Assembly (NCBI GenBank): GCA_964427955.1
Contig: CAYRWY010000149.1
Coordinates: 1-12,580, forward strand
Direction of reading: 5' to 3'
Source of the DNA: JACRBK01 sp964427955
Lineage (GTDB): Bacteria; Chloroflexota; Anaerolineae; Aggregatilineales; Aggregatilineaceae
DNA length: 12,580 bases
Shown here: in pieces, positions 1 through 6,621 of the stretch
How positions within the stretch are numbered: the stretch's first letter is position 1
Layout of the letters: the number at the start of each line of letters is the position of its first letter
Program-made: the position numbers and the translations under genes
Notes under the pieces: model-generated
What the model saw: the letters and a program-made list of their open reading frames with translations, nothing else
Database searches by the model: none
What the model was told of the DNA's origin: nothing

Positions 1-1189
1 GCGCGGACGGCTGATCGACGATCTCCCCGAAGCAGAAGCAGTCCGGTTTTTCGGCGCGGCACCCGGCGCGAAAGTCCGACCAGAAGCCGGGGCCGGGACC
101 GTTGGCGTAGTCCAGCCGGTAGCCGTCCACGTCGAATTCGCGCAGCCAATAGCGGGCGATGTCGATCAACCACTGCCGCGCGGCGGGATGCTCGGTGTTG
201 ATCTGCGGCATAAACGGCACGCCGAAGAAGCTCCGGTAACCGGTGGGGGAATCGTCGAAAGTGAACCAGTCCCGGCAGGGGCTGTTGGGATGGTTCAGCG
301 CTTCCTGGAAAATCGGATGTTGGTCTGAAATGTGGTTGCACACCAGGTCGAGCAGCACCCGCAGCCCGCGCGCGTGCGCCGCTTCGATCAGCGTATGCAG
401 CGCGTCATCCCCGCCCAGGCGCGGCTCGGTGTGGGTGTAGTCGGTGACGTCGTAGCCGTGCGCGCTGGGGCTTTCCCAGGTTGGGCTGAGCCAGACACAG
501 GTCGCGCCCAGGTTGGCGATGTAATCCAGCCGGTCGCGCACGCCCCACAGCGTCCCGCCGAAAAATCCGCCCAGGTTGTCCGGTTTCAGCCAGGACCGGC
601 CTTCGCCCGGATAGAAGCGATCCACAAAGACCTGGTAGATCACCGCCTGCCTGGCCCACTCCGGCGGGCGCAAGTCGTCCACCCGGTAGCTGAAGGTCTG
701 CCCGCGCGCCGGATCGCCGGGCGGGGCCGCGGGCAGCGGATCGCCGCGAAAGAAAGCGGCGGCGGCCTGTTCTGCCGTATCCTGGACCGGGGGCCAATCC
801 GCCCACGCTTCCGGCGCGGAGGTGCTCGACGCGCCGATCCGGTAGCGGACCAGTGTGCCTTCCGGTTGGGCGGGCAGCGTGCCCTGCCAGCGCGTGACGT
901 AGCCCCAGGCCAGCGTATCCCACTCCACGCTCACCGGGTGCAGCGCGAGCGCCTGCCCGTGCGTGGCGGTGCCGTGGGAACCTTGCGGCAGGCTGCCGTC
1001 GGTCGTGTAGTAGCAGGTGACCTGCTCCGCCGTCAGATCGGTGCCCAGGCTGACCGTCAGCGTGACCGGCTGGCCGGGCTGGGGATCGCGCGGGGCGAGT
1101 TCGTAGCCATGCTGCACGCCGCGCCGGGTGGTGCGGTGATGCACCAGCTTCAGATCGTCGGTCGCAAAAGTGCCAAAAATGAAGTCCAT
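1..1189 (-). CDS. GH13 alpha-amylase/alpha-glucosidase family protein (3' end cut by window edge)
   Basis: The minus frame from an ATG at 1189 stays open to the window edge (396 codons). There is no signal peptide, so it probably hydrolyses imported maltodextrins in the cytoplasm. Residues 1-170 form a beta-rich N-terminal region, plausibly a CBM34/CBM48-like accessory domain. The GH13 barrel starts near residue 180 (AVIYQVFVDRFYPGE). Conserved region I is DLVCNH (281-286), region II is GYRLDYAN (356-363) with D360 as the expected nucleophile, and region III is GEIVD (388-392) with E389 as the expected acid/base. Region IV would lie beyond the edge. The start is set by an in-frame TAG just upstream and an AGGA box 5 nt before the ATG. 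It is the fourth gene of the mal operon, 58 bp after malG and separated from it by a hairpin. Neopullulanase, cyclomaltodextrinase and plain alpha-glucosidase cannot be told apart from this part. Confidence 0.93.
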   Translation of the reverse strand, partial: MDFIFGTFATDDLKLVHHRTTRRGVQHGYELAPRDPQPGQPVTLTVSLGTDLTAEQVTCYYTTDGSLPQGSHGTATHGQALALHPVSVEWDTLAWGYVTRWQGTLPAQPEGTLVRYRIGASSTSAPEAWADWPPVQDTAEQAAAAFFRGDPLPAAPPGDPARGQTFSYRVDDLRPPEWARQAVIYQVFVDRFYPGEGRSWLKPDNLGGFFGGTLWGVRDRLDYIANLGATCVWLSPTWESPSAHGYDVTDYTHTEPRLGGDDALHTLIEAAHARGLRVLLDLVCNHISDQHPIFQEALNHPNSPCRDWFTFDDSPTGYRSFFGVPFMPQINTEHPAARQWLIDIARYWLREFDVDGYRLDYANGPGPGFWSDFRAGCRAEKPDCFCFGEIVDQPSA

Positions 1190-1203
1190 GCCAATCCTGA
1201 TCT

Positions 1204-1227
1204 AACAAGGGGCCGAAGCCCCTTGTT
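1204..1227 (-). terminator. Perfect intercistronic hairpin with UUCG tetraloop between malG and the amylase gene
   Basis: AACAAGGGGC and GCCCCTTGTT form a perfect 10-bp stem around a 4-nt loop. Read on the minus strand the loop is UUCG closed by C-G, an exceptionally stable tetraloop. It lies 20 nt after the malG stop and about 6 nt before the Shine-Dalgarno box of the amylase gene. There is no clear U-run after the stem, so I read it as a partial attenuator or a block to 3' exonucleases protecting malEFG mRNA, and less likely as a full terminator. Confidence 0.65.
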
Positions 1228-1247
1228 GAAGTACACGCCCATTCGGT

Positions 1248-2153
1248 CTAACCCTTGACCGCGCCTTCGGTCAGACCACTGACGAAGAAGCGTTGGAAAC
1301 TCAAGATGATGATGATGATCGGGATCGCGCCGATCAGCGCCCCGGCGGAGAAGATCCCCCAGTTCTTGTTAAACTCGTCGCTGATGAAGCGGTTCAAGCC
1401 GATGGCGAGCGTCTGGACATTTTTGTCCTTGAGCAGCGTGAGCGAGATGATCACGTCGCCATACACGCCGATGAACGACAGGATGCCCACCACCGCCAGC
1501 ACCGGACGCACCAGCGGCAGGATGATCCGCACGAAGATCAGCGCGTCCGAGGCCCCGTCGATGCGGGCTGACTCGTCCAGCTCGCGCGGGATCGAGTCGA
1601 AAAAGCCTTTCATCAGCCAGGTGTTGATCCCCAGCGCGCCGCCCAAATACACCAGGATCAGCCCGCCGTGCGTGTTCAACCCCAACCAGGTGATGTGTTT
1701 GCCGATGGCCTGAATCAGCAGGAAGGTTGCGACAATCGTCAGCGAGTTGGGAAACACCTGTACGATGAAGATGGTCAACATCAATCCCCGGCGACCCTTG
1801 AAGCGGAACCGTGAGAACGCATACGCGCCCAGGGCGCTGATCAAGACACCCAGGATGGACGTGATCGACGCGACTTTGATCGAGTTCCACATCCACGTTT
1901 TGAACGGGTGGATGTCGTCGTTGAACAGGTCCTTGAAGTTATCCGTCCCGGCGTTCTTCGGGATCAGGTTTTGGGTATTCAGCGTCCCGGTATTGTTGAA
2001 GGCCGCCGACGCGATCCAGACCAGCGGGAAGAAGGCGAAAAACAGCGCGAACCCTACGATGATCAGCCGTCCGAAATAGCCCAGCCAGCGATCCCGCACC
2101 ATTTTATTGGCGAGGATGTATTGGATGTTCCCGGTCGTGCTTCGGTTAGACAT
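1248..2153 (-). CDS. malG: Maltose/maltodextrin ABC transporter permease MalG
   Basis: 301-residue inner-membrane permease of the carbohydrate ABC uptake type 1 family, partner of MalF. About six membrane segments are visible, the first near residues 29-50. The cytoplasmic EAA loop that docks on the ATPase is at residues 191-214 (ELDESARIDGAS, then ILPL), with ESA in place of the usual EAA. The length matches E. coli MalG (296 aa). The ATG is preceded by a strong GGGAGGAG box inside malF, and its first 8 nt overlap the malF stop (ATGTCTAA), so the two permeases are probably translationally coupled. It belongs to the malE-malF-malG-amylase operon. Confidence 0.95.
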   Translation of the reverse strand: MSNRSTTGNIQYILANKMVRDRWLGYFGRLIIVGFALFFAFFPLVWIASAAFNNTGTLNTQNLIPKNAGTDNFKDLFNDDIHPFKTWMWNSIKVASITSILGVLISALGAYAFSRFRFKGRRGLMLTIFIVQVFPNSLTIVATFLLIQAIGKHITWLGLNTHGGLILVYLGGALGINTWLMKGFFDSIPRELDESARIDGASDALIFVRIILPLVRPVLAVVGILSFIGVYGDVIISLTLLKDKNVQTLAIGLNRFISDEFNKNWGIFSAGALIGAIPIIIIILSFQRFFVSGLTEGAVKG

Positions 2154-3810
2154 TTTCGGAAATCTCCTCCCATGTCCGGGTGAAGCGGAAATTGAAGAAG
2201 GTGATCGTGGCCACGATCAGGAAGATCACGATGCTGATCGTCGAGGCGAAGCCATAGTCTGCGCCGCGCCCGCTGCCAAACGCCAGCCGGTACGTGTACG
2301 TGATCAAGATGTCGCTGTGACCGGCTGCCGTGTCAGGCGAGATGGGCGGACCTCCTTTGTTGAACAGCTCCACAATCGTGAAGTTGTTAAAGTTGAAGGC
2401 AAAAGAGGCGATCAACAGCGGCCCGACGGCCACCAGCAGCAGCGGCAGGGTCAGGAAGCGGAACTGCTGCATAGCGTTCGCCCCGTCCACACGGGCGGCT
2501 TCGTAAATATCGCCGGGGATCGATTGCAGCGCGCCGGTCGTGATCAACAGCATATAAGGGAAGCCGAGCCAGAGTTGGATCAGCAGGATGCCGACTTTCA
2601 CCCAGGTCGGGCTGGAGGTCCAGCGCGGCCCTTGATCCACCCCGAAAATGGTTTCGATGGCCTTGTTGACGATCCCCAACTGCTCGTTCAGCAGCCCTTT
2701 CCATACCAGCACGCTGATGAAGGCGGGCATCGCATAGGGCACCAGCAAGGCGGTACGCAGCACGGCGCGACCGGGGAAGAACCTGGCATTCATCACCAGG
2801 GCCAGGAACAGGCCAAACCAGAAGGTGAGGAACACCGCGAAGAAGGCATGGGCGAACGTCCAGATGAACACTCGCAGGAAGGGACCGCGAATCTTATCGT
2901 TCGTAACCAGGCGCTTGATGTTGTCAAACCCGGTGACGACGTAATAACCGCCAGGCAGGCCGGGCAGCACTTTGCCGTCGGCATCGGTGACCTTGCCGTC
3001 GGCGTTTTTGTGCGGTCCATCGATCGGATAATAGGTGCCTTGTTTGACTTTGTACAGCACCCCGCTCTCGTTATCCAGCATCGTGCCGTCGGCGTTTTCG
3101 GTGTATTTCGGTTGAAGCACCCCGGCCCGTGCCAACTTTTTGGGGTCGAATTTGATGATAGCGTCTTTAGGGCCGAATTCGATCTTGGCCAACACCTTGT
3201 CTTGCAGGACCAGCGCATCGCCTTTGCTCAGACGTTCGTAGCCGGGCAGCGCGGTGGGGATGCCTTTGTCATCCAGGGCACTGCCGCCGAGATCGACCTC
3301 GCTGGCCTTGAGCGTTTCGCCCGGTTTGGTGAACAACGCTTCGCTGCCCTGGTCGCCTTCGGGGAGGAGCCACAGGGCATAGTCGTCGGCGTTGGCCGTC
3401 GAGCGGAAGGCCGTCCAGGTATAGGTCGTGGTATCCGGCGGCAAATAGAGCTGGGCGAGCATCTGGCGCTTGGTCTGATCAGGCCGGAACAGGTTGCCAT
3501 CTTTGTAGTTGGTGAACGCGACGTAGACGGTGAACATCGTCGGGTAGATGAGCATCAAGATCAGCAGAGTCAGGCCGGGTGAGAACCAGCGGAAGGGATA
3601 CAGACCATCTATGAGGAAGATGAAATTGAGTGCAACCGTGATGACGGCCACAAACGCGGCAAGAATGTAATCTTCGTTGTTGATCAGCCCGTTTATGAAC
3701 CAGATGGCAAAGACGTCGATGAAACCTAATCCCACCAGGCGAAAGACGAGGGTGGCCAAAGAACCGGACAAAAGAGCAAACTGTTTTTTGGGAACTTGAC
3801 TGGCTGTCAT
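2146..3810 (-). CDS. malF: Maltose/maltodextrin ABC transporter permease MalF with large P2-like external loop
   Basis: 554-residue permease that pairs with MalG in the membrane. Three N-terminal membrane segments (to about residue 100) are followed by a soluble insertion of about 200 residues (101-308), matching the position of the E. coli MalF P2 domain that contacts MalE. Five more membrane segments follow. The EAA loop is at 434-458 (DIYEAARVDGANAMQQF). FAFNFNNFTIVELFNKGG near 479-496 is a typical MalF signature. The insertion ends in a DG-rich stretch (NADGKVTDADGK). The start is uncertain: I chose ATG 3810, but GTG 3825 (AAGGGA 4 nt upstream) and TTG 3840 are in frame, and an in-frame TGA closes the frame 6 nt upstream of 3840. 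The gap to malE contains a strong hairpin. Confidence 0.94.
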   Translation of the reverse strand: MTASQVPKKQFALLSGSLATLVFRLVGLGFIDVFAIWFINGLINNEDYILAAFVAVITVALNFIFLIDGLYPFRWFSPGLTLLILMLIYPTMFTVYVAFTNYKDGNLFRPDQTKRQMLAQLYLPPDTTTYTWTAFRSTANADDYALWLLPEGDQGSEALFTKPGETLKASEVDLGGSALDDKGIPTALPGYERLSKGDALVLQDKVLAKIEFGPKDAIIKFDPKKLARAGVLQPKYTENADGTMLDNESGVLYKVKQGTYYPIDGPHKNADGKVTDADGKVLPGLPGGYYVVTGFDNIKRLVTNDKIRGPFLRVFIWTFAHAFFAVFLTFWFGLFLALVMNARFFPGRAVLRTALLVPYAMPAFISVLVWKGLLNEQLGIVNKAIETIFGVDQGPRWTSSPTWVKVGILLIQLWLGFPYMLLITTGALQSIPGDIYEAARVDGANAMQQFRFLTLPLLLVAVGPLLIASFAFNFNNFTIVELFNKGGPPISPDTAAGHSDILITYTYRLAFGSGRGADYGFASTISIVIFLIVATITFFNFRFTRTWEEISENV

Positions 3811-3824
3811 CGGACTCTTGGGCA

Positions 3825-3863
3825 CTACGTCCCTTGGCAACGCTCAAGGGCAGCCAGGCCCAT
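3825..3863 (-). other. Possible 12-codon leader ORF overlapping the malF start region
   Basis: An ATG at 3863 opens a 12-codon frame (MGLAALERCQGT) ending in TAG at 3825-3827. That stop overlaps the candidate malF GTG start by one base (TAGTG). A strong AAAGGAG lies directly upstream but only 1-2 nt from the ATG, which is too close for good initiation. It may be a coupling leader or chance. It matters because this is the only strong ribosome-binding box before malF, and it is not in register with any malF start. Confidence 0.25.
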
Positions 3864-3890
3864 TCTCCTTTCGTAATCGCTATTTTGGAA

Positions 3891-3924
3891 CAGGGCCGGT
3901 AGAAAGGACTTCCTACCGACCCTG
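3891..3924 (-). terminator. Intercistronic hairpin between malE and malF
   Basis: CAGGGCCGGTAG (3891-3902) pairs with CTACCGACCCTG (3913-3924), 11 of 12 positions, with one C/A mismatch. The loop is about 10 nt. The minus-strand sequence after it is not a clean U-run. In mal operons a stem at this position lets binding protein be made in excess over the permeases, by partial termination or by protecting malE mRNA. That role is inferred here. Confidence 0.6.
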
Positions 3925-3964
3925 CCTCACACACGTTTATTCAGTTGGCAGACTGGGGCCGAGC

Positions 3965-5170
3965 TTACTGCGGGGTGGCAGCAGCGCGGATTGCTTCGGC
4001 AGCCTGTCCGGCGAGATCAGCCGCATCGGCTTCGGGGTCCTGCATGGCCAGGGTGATCGCATCGCCCCAGGCACTCCACACCGCCGACATGGCGGGGATG
4101 GCGGGCATGGGCTGGCCCACGACGGCGGCTTCGGCCATCGCAGCCTGGTACGGATCATCGACTTTTTCCTGCGCGGACAGCAGGGCGGGCATACGCTGGC
4201 CCTTGTCGTACAGGGCAAGCTGGACGTCCTCAGAGCCGACGAATTCGGTCAGGAACGCCTGCGCCACCGCCTGGTTTTCGCTGAAGGAGTTGATCATGAA
4301 CGCCTGCACACCCACGAACGGGCGGCCAGGATCGCCATTCGGGCCAGCGGGGATCGGGGCGATGGCGAAGTTCAGGCCAGCGTCCACGAACGCCTGGATG
4401 TTCCACGGGCCGGTGATGTACATGGCCGCCTGGCCATCCTGGAACAGGGTCTGGGCCGCGTTGCCGTCCAGGCCGGAGGGGATGGTGCCGTCTTTCAGCA
4501 GGCCCTGGATGAACTGCAAGGAAGCAACCGAGCCTTCGTTGTCAACGCCGACGTCTTCCGCCGTGTAGTTGCCCTTCTCGTCCAGGCCGAAGATGTAGCC
4601 GCCGAACGCGGTCTGGATGGGGAAGAAGTGGTACGGATCGCCTTCCTGGCGAATCCAACCGTACTGCGCTTTGCCAGAGGACATGATGTCTTTCGACACG
4701 CTCACAACTTCGTCCCACGTGGCGGGCGCAGTGGCGACCAGGTCGGTGTTGTAGAAGAAGGCCACGTTTTCCACCGCATACGGCACGCCGTAGAGCTGGC
4801 CGTCCTGCGTGAAGGCCGTGATGGCGACCGGAGCGAAATCGCTCGCCATATCGCCCAGATCGACGGGGGACAGCAAGCCATTGGATACCAGTTCGCCGAG
4901 CCAGTCATGCGCGCCGACGATGATGTCCGGGCCTTCGCCCGCCGGGCCAGCGATCTTCAGTTGGTCGCGGATGTCGCCAAAGGCCATCTGCTGAACTTGA
5001 ATGTCTACGCCATATTCTTCTTCAAAAGCCGTGCCGAGTTCGTCGATAACGGCGGCGCGGGTTTCATCCGCCCAGATCAACAGGACCGGCTTGTCCTGCG
5101 CGGAGGCAATCGTCGGGACGAGGCCCATCACGACTGCGACGATCAGAACCAGGGGCAAATACTTCTTCAT
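3965..5170 (-). CDS. malE: Maltose/maltodextrin-binding protein MalE (ABC solute-binding protein)
   Basis: 401-residue family 1 extracellular solute-binding protein that delivers maltodextrins to MalFG. Residues 1-24 are a Sec signal peptide: KK, a hydrophobic core, then ASA before Q25. There is no cysteine at the cleavage site, so it is not a lipoprotein. Typical MalE stretches are GEGPDIIVGAHDWLGEL (78-94) and YGVPYAVENVAFFYN (127-141), with GPWNIQAF further on. The ATG at 5170 follows a GGAGAG box about 9 nt upstream. It is the first gene of the operon, behind its own promoter and LacI-like operator sites. Maltodextrin is the best guess at ligand, given the amylase in the same operon. A related alpha-glucoside is possible. 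Confidence 0.94.
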   Translation of the reverse strand: MKKYLPLVLIVAVVMGLVPTIASAQDKPVLLIWADETRAAVIDELGTAFEEEYGVDIQVQQMAFGDIRDQLKIAGPAGEGPDIIVGAHDWLGELVSNGLLSPVDLGDMASDFAPVAITAFTQDGQLYGVPYAVENVAFFYNTDLVATAPATWDEVVSVSKDIMSSGKAQYGWIRQEGDPYHFFPIQTAFGGYIFGLDEKGNYTAEDVGVDNEGSVASLQFIQGLLKDGTIPSGLDGNAAQTLFQDGQAAMYITGPWNIQAFVDAGLNFAIAPIPAGPNGDPGRPFVGVQAFMINSFSENQAVAQAFLTEFVGSEDVQLALYDKGQRMPALLSAQEKVDDPYQAAMAEAAVVGQPMPAIPAMSAVWSAWGDAITLAMQDPEADAADLAGQAAEAIRAAATPQ

Positions 5171-5213
5171 GTCTTTGTTCTCTCCATACTACTTAAGACC
5201 GAAAAACTTTCGA

Positions 5214-5225
5214 TAAAACGATTAG
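5214..5225 (-). promoter_or_regulatory. Weak third LacI-type operator-like site in the malE leader
   Basis: On the minus strand this reads CTAATCGTTTTA, matching the upstream site TAAATCGGTTTA at 9 of 12 positions. It lies about 44 nt before the malE ATG, inside the predicted transcript. It is weaker than the other two sites and may be chance. Confidence 0.3.
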
Positions 5226-5260
5226 CGACGGTGGAGAGCGTCTCACTCCCCCACCTCGCT
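5224..5260 (-). promoter_or_regulatory. Hairpin in the malE 5' leader
   Basis: AGCGA-C-GGTGG (5224-5234) pairs with CCACCTCGCT (5251-5260): ten pairs with one bulged base, plus a small inner GAG/CTC helix. In the predicted malE mRNA it sits about 50 nt upstream of the start codon and leaves the Shine-Dalgarno box free. It most likely stabilises the 5' end. I recognise no known riboswitch in it. Confidence 0.45.
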
Positions 5261-5297
5261 ACCGCTTCCATAAGGAGGATACACCAGATGACTTTAC

Positions 5298-5309
5298 TAA
5301 ACCGGTCAA
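5298..5309 (-). promoter_or_regulatory. LacI-family operator-like site downstream of the malE promoter
   Basis: On the minus strand this reads TTGACCGGTTTA, an imperfect palindrome centred on CG. Its last seven bases (CGGTTTA) are identical to the site at 5363-5374. It is centred about 15 bp downstream of the predicted transcription start, a position where a repressor would block elongation or open-complex formation. Confidence 0.5.
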
Positions 5310-5325
5310 CTAATGTATGGGTTGG

Positions 5326-5354
5326 ATTATAAGGGCCACGCCTCAAGAACGCAA
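5326..5354 (-). promoter_or_regulatory. Predicted sigma-70-type promoter of the malEFG operon
   Basis: The minus strand carries TTGCGT (5354-5349), a 17-nt spacer, then a perfect TATAAT (5331-5326). The -35 box matches the consensus TTGACA at only three positions (TTG), so an activator or upstream contacts may help. Transcription would start near 5319, leaving a leader of about 150 nt before malE. Two LacI-type operator-like sites lie on either side. Confidence 0.6.
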
Positions 5355-5362
5355 AAACTCGT

Positions 5363-5374
5363 TAAACCGATTTA
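5363..5374 (-). promoter_or_regulatory. LacI-family operator-like site upstream of the malE promoter
   Basis: On the minus strand this reads TAAATCGGTTTA, palindromic at 5 of 6 base pairs around a central CG, as in LacI/GalR-family operators. Its centre is 65 bp from the centre of the site at 5298-5309, about six helical turns, so a repressor tetramer or two dimers could trap the promoter between them. No regulator gene lies in the window. Confidence 0.5.
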
Positions 5375-5405
5375 GGTATACACCTGATAAGCATTGCGTG
5401 CAAGT

Positions 5406-6542
5406 CTATTCGACGGCGGGTGATCGAGCGAAGCGGCGCACCAGCGGCAGCGGTGGTTGGTGGTGGCGCTGGGCGATGGCTTCTTCGGTTTGGTCGGTCT
5501 GCGGCGCGGCCAACACGGCGGCCAGCAGCCAGAACAGCAGAATGCCATAACGTTCGTAGTGGTGCCATTCGGTGAAGAAAAAGGGCAGCGAGATTAAGCT
5601 GAGCACGAGGTAGAGCACGGTGCGCCAGGCGGACGAGCGGCGGAACAAGATCAGCAGCACGGCGTAGCTGTAGGGATTGACGTAGGTTGTCCAGACGTAG
5701 CCCCCCAGGATCGCCAGCGTGCGCCATTCGGTCCGGCGGCGGATCATGATCAGCAGGAGGACCAGCGTCACGCCCAGCGCGGGCAGCAAGCCCCACGCGC
5801 CGAACACCGAAAACGGGTAGCCGCCGCCGAATTTGATATCCTCGGAGGTCTTGACGCCGCGGGCCACGTCGATGTAGCCGCGGATCGTGTCAATCGGCCA
5901 GTCCAGCCAGTGCGGGTAGAGCGCCAGCGAGACCCCCGCGATCACGGCGATGGTCAGCGCCGCTTCCCCGTCGCGCTCCCAGGCGATGCGCGCGCATTCC
6001 AGCAGGATCAAAAACGGGAGCACCTGCGGCTTGATCGCCAGCAGCATGATCGCCACGCCGAGCCGCCAGCCGCGCACCCCGCGCAGGATCAGCCACAGCC
6101 CCAGGCCGTTGATCAGAAAATCCGCATTGCCGGAGGCCAGCAGCATCAGAAAAGTAGGATGCAGCAGTAGAATCAGCGTCGATGGTCGCCCGATGTCGAT
6201 GATCACCACCATCCATGCGGCTACGCTCAGGGCCAGAATCAACCGCGTCGAAGCGTAAGCCAGGATGCCCAGGTAAAACACCGACCAGGGAGAATAGGGC
6301 AGGTTCTCGTATTTCCGGTAGTACACCCGCAGATCGTCGTCCATCGTCAGGTGGGTGGAATAGGGATTCTCCAGCCGCGTCATGTAGCGCAGCATTTGCG
6401 CGGTGGTCACCCAATCCAGGTGATTGCGCGGCGGGATGTTGACGTACGTGAAGACGGTGCTGACCAGGAAGATAATGACGAGCACCAGCGGGTACAGCGG
6501 CTTCCGGCGAGCCTCGGCAAAAGTGAACTTCGGTGGATTCAA
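5406..6542 (-). CDS. GT-C fold membrane glycosyltransferase, GT87-like
   Basis: 378-residue polytopic membrane protein. A short charged N-terminus (MNPPKFTFAEARRK) precedes TM1 (16-34), then an extracytoplasmic loop with RNHLDW, where D43 is placed like the catalytic acid of GT-C enzymes. GNADFL (138-143) and IKPQ (170-173) resemble GT87/DUF2029 mannosyltransferases, which use polyprenyl-phosphate sugars outside the membrane. Eight or more membrane segments follow, and the C-terminus is basic. The frame continues far upstream, but the only sensible start is TTG 6542 with GAGGG a few bases before it; beyond it the frame lies antisense to the flippase. The gene diverges from the flippase cluster and ends 236 bp before malE on the same strand. 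The donor is probably made by the GT2 enzyme at 7910. The exact linkage cannot be told. Confidence 0.8.
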   Translation of the reverse strand: MNPPKFTFAEARRKPLYPLVLVIIFLVSTVFTYVNIPPRNHLDWVTTAQMLRYMTRLENPYSTHLTMDDDLRVYYRKYENLPYSPWSVFYLGILAYASTRLILALSVAAWMVVIIDIGRPSTLILLLHPTFLMLLASGNADFLINGLGLWLILRGVRGWRLGVAIMLLAIKPQVLPFLILLECARIAWERDGEAALTIAVIAGVSLALYPHWLDWPIDTIRGYIDVARGVKTSEDIKFGGGYPFSVFGAWGLLPALGVTLVLLLIMIRRRTEWRTLAILGGYVWTTYVNPYSYAVLLILFRRSSAWRTVLYLVLSLISLPFFFTEWHHYERYGILLFWLLAAVLAAPQTDQTEEAIAQRHHQPPLPLVRRFARSPAVE

Positions 6543-6617
6543 GCGGCCCTCGTCGAAAAAGGATAAACTTAGCGTGATGCTAATCGTACTACAAGCCGGG
6601 ATGCTCGCAAGCCGCCT
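6543..6617. promoter_or_regulatory. Divergent intergenic region between the GT-C gene and the flippase cluster
   Basis: These 75 bp must hold the starts of two opposite transcripts. On the minus strand TTGTAG and TAAGTT with a 17-nt spacer form a poor promoter candidate. I see no convincing plus-strand promoter. An AAAAAGGA ribosome-binding-like box at 6556-6563 precedes a tiny ORF described separately. Confidence 0.3.
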
Positions 6618-6621
6618 ATGA
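6574..6621 (+). other. Possible 15-codon leader ORF coupled to the flippase by an ATGA overlap
   Basis: A GTG at 6574 (or ATG at 6577) opens a hydrophobic mini-frame (MMLIVLQAGMLASRL) whose TGA overlaps the flippase ATG as ATGA. AAGGA lies about 10 nt before the GTG, while the flippase start itself has no recognisable Shine-Dalgarno box. This could be a leader that couples translation, or simply the ribosome-loading site for the flippase. It may equally be chance. Confidence 0.3.

Noticed and set aside
332..1258. Plus-strand and other-frame minus-strand open frames over the amylase gene
   Set aside because: Only the minus frame from 1189 contains the GH13 catalytic regions in order; the others are arginine-rich shadows.
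2107..3582. 491-codon plus-strand open frame opposite malF
   Set aside because: Low-complexity Q/H/E/G-rich translation antisense to an unmistakable MalF.
3818..5332. 504-codon plus-strand open frame opposite malE
   Set aside because: The minus strand encodes a clear MalE with signal peptide; the plus frame is R/G/H-rich with no recognisable motif, a shadow of codon bias.
5375..5386. AGGTATACACCT near the malE promoter as an extra operator
   Set aside because: Outer arms are complementary but the centre is mismatched and there is no second copy; too short to support a call.
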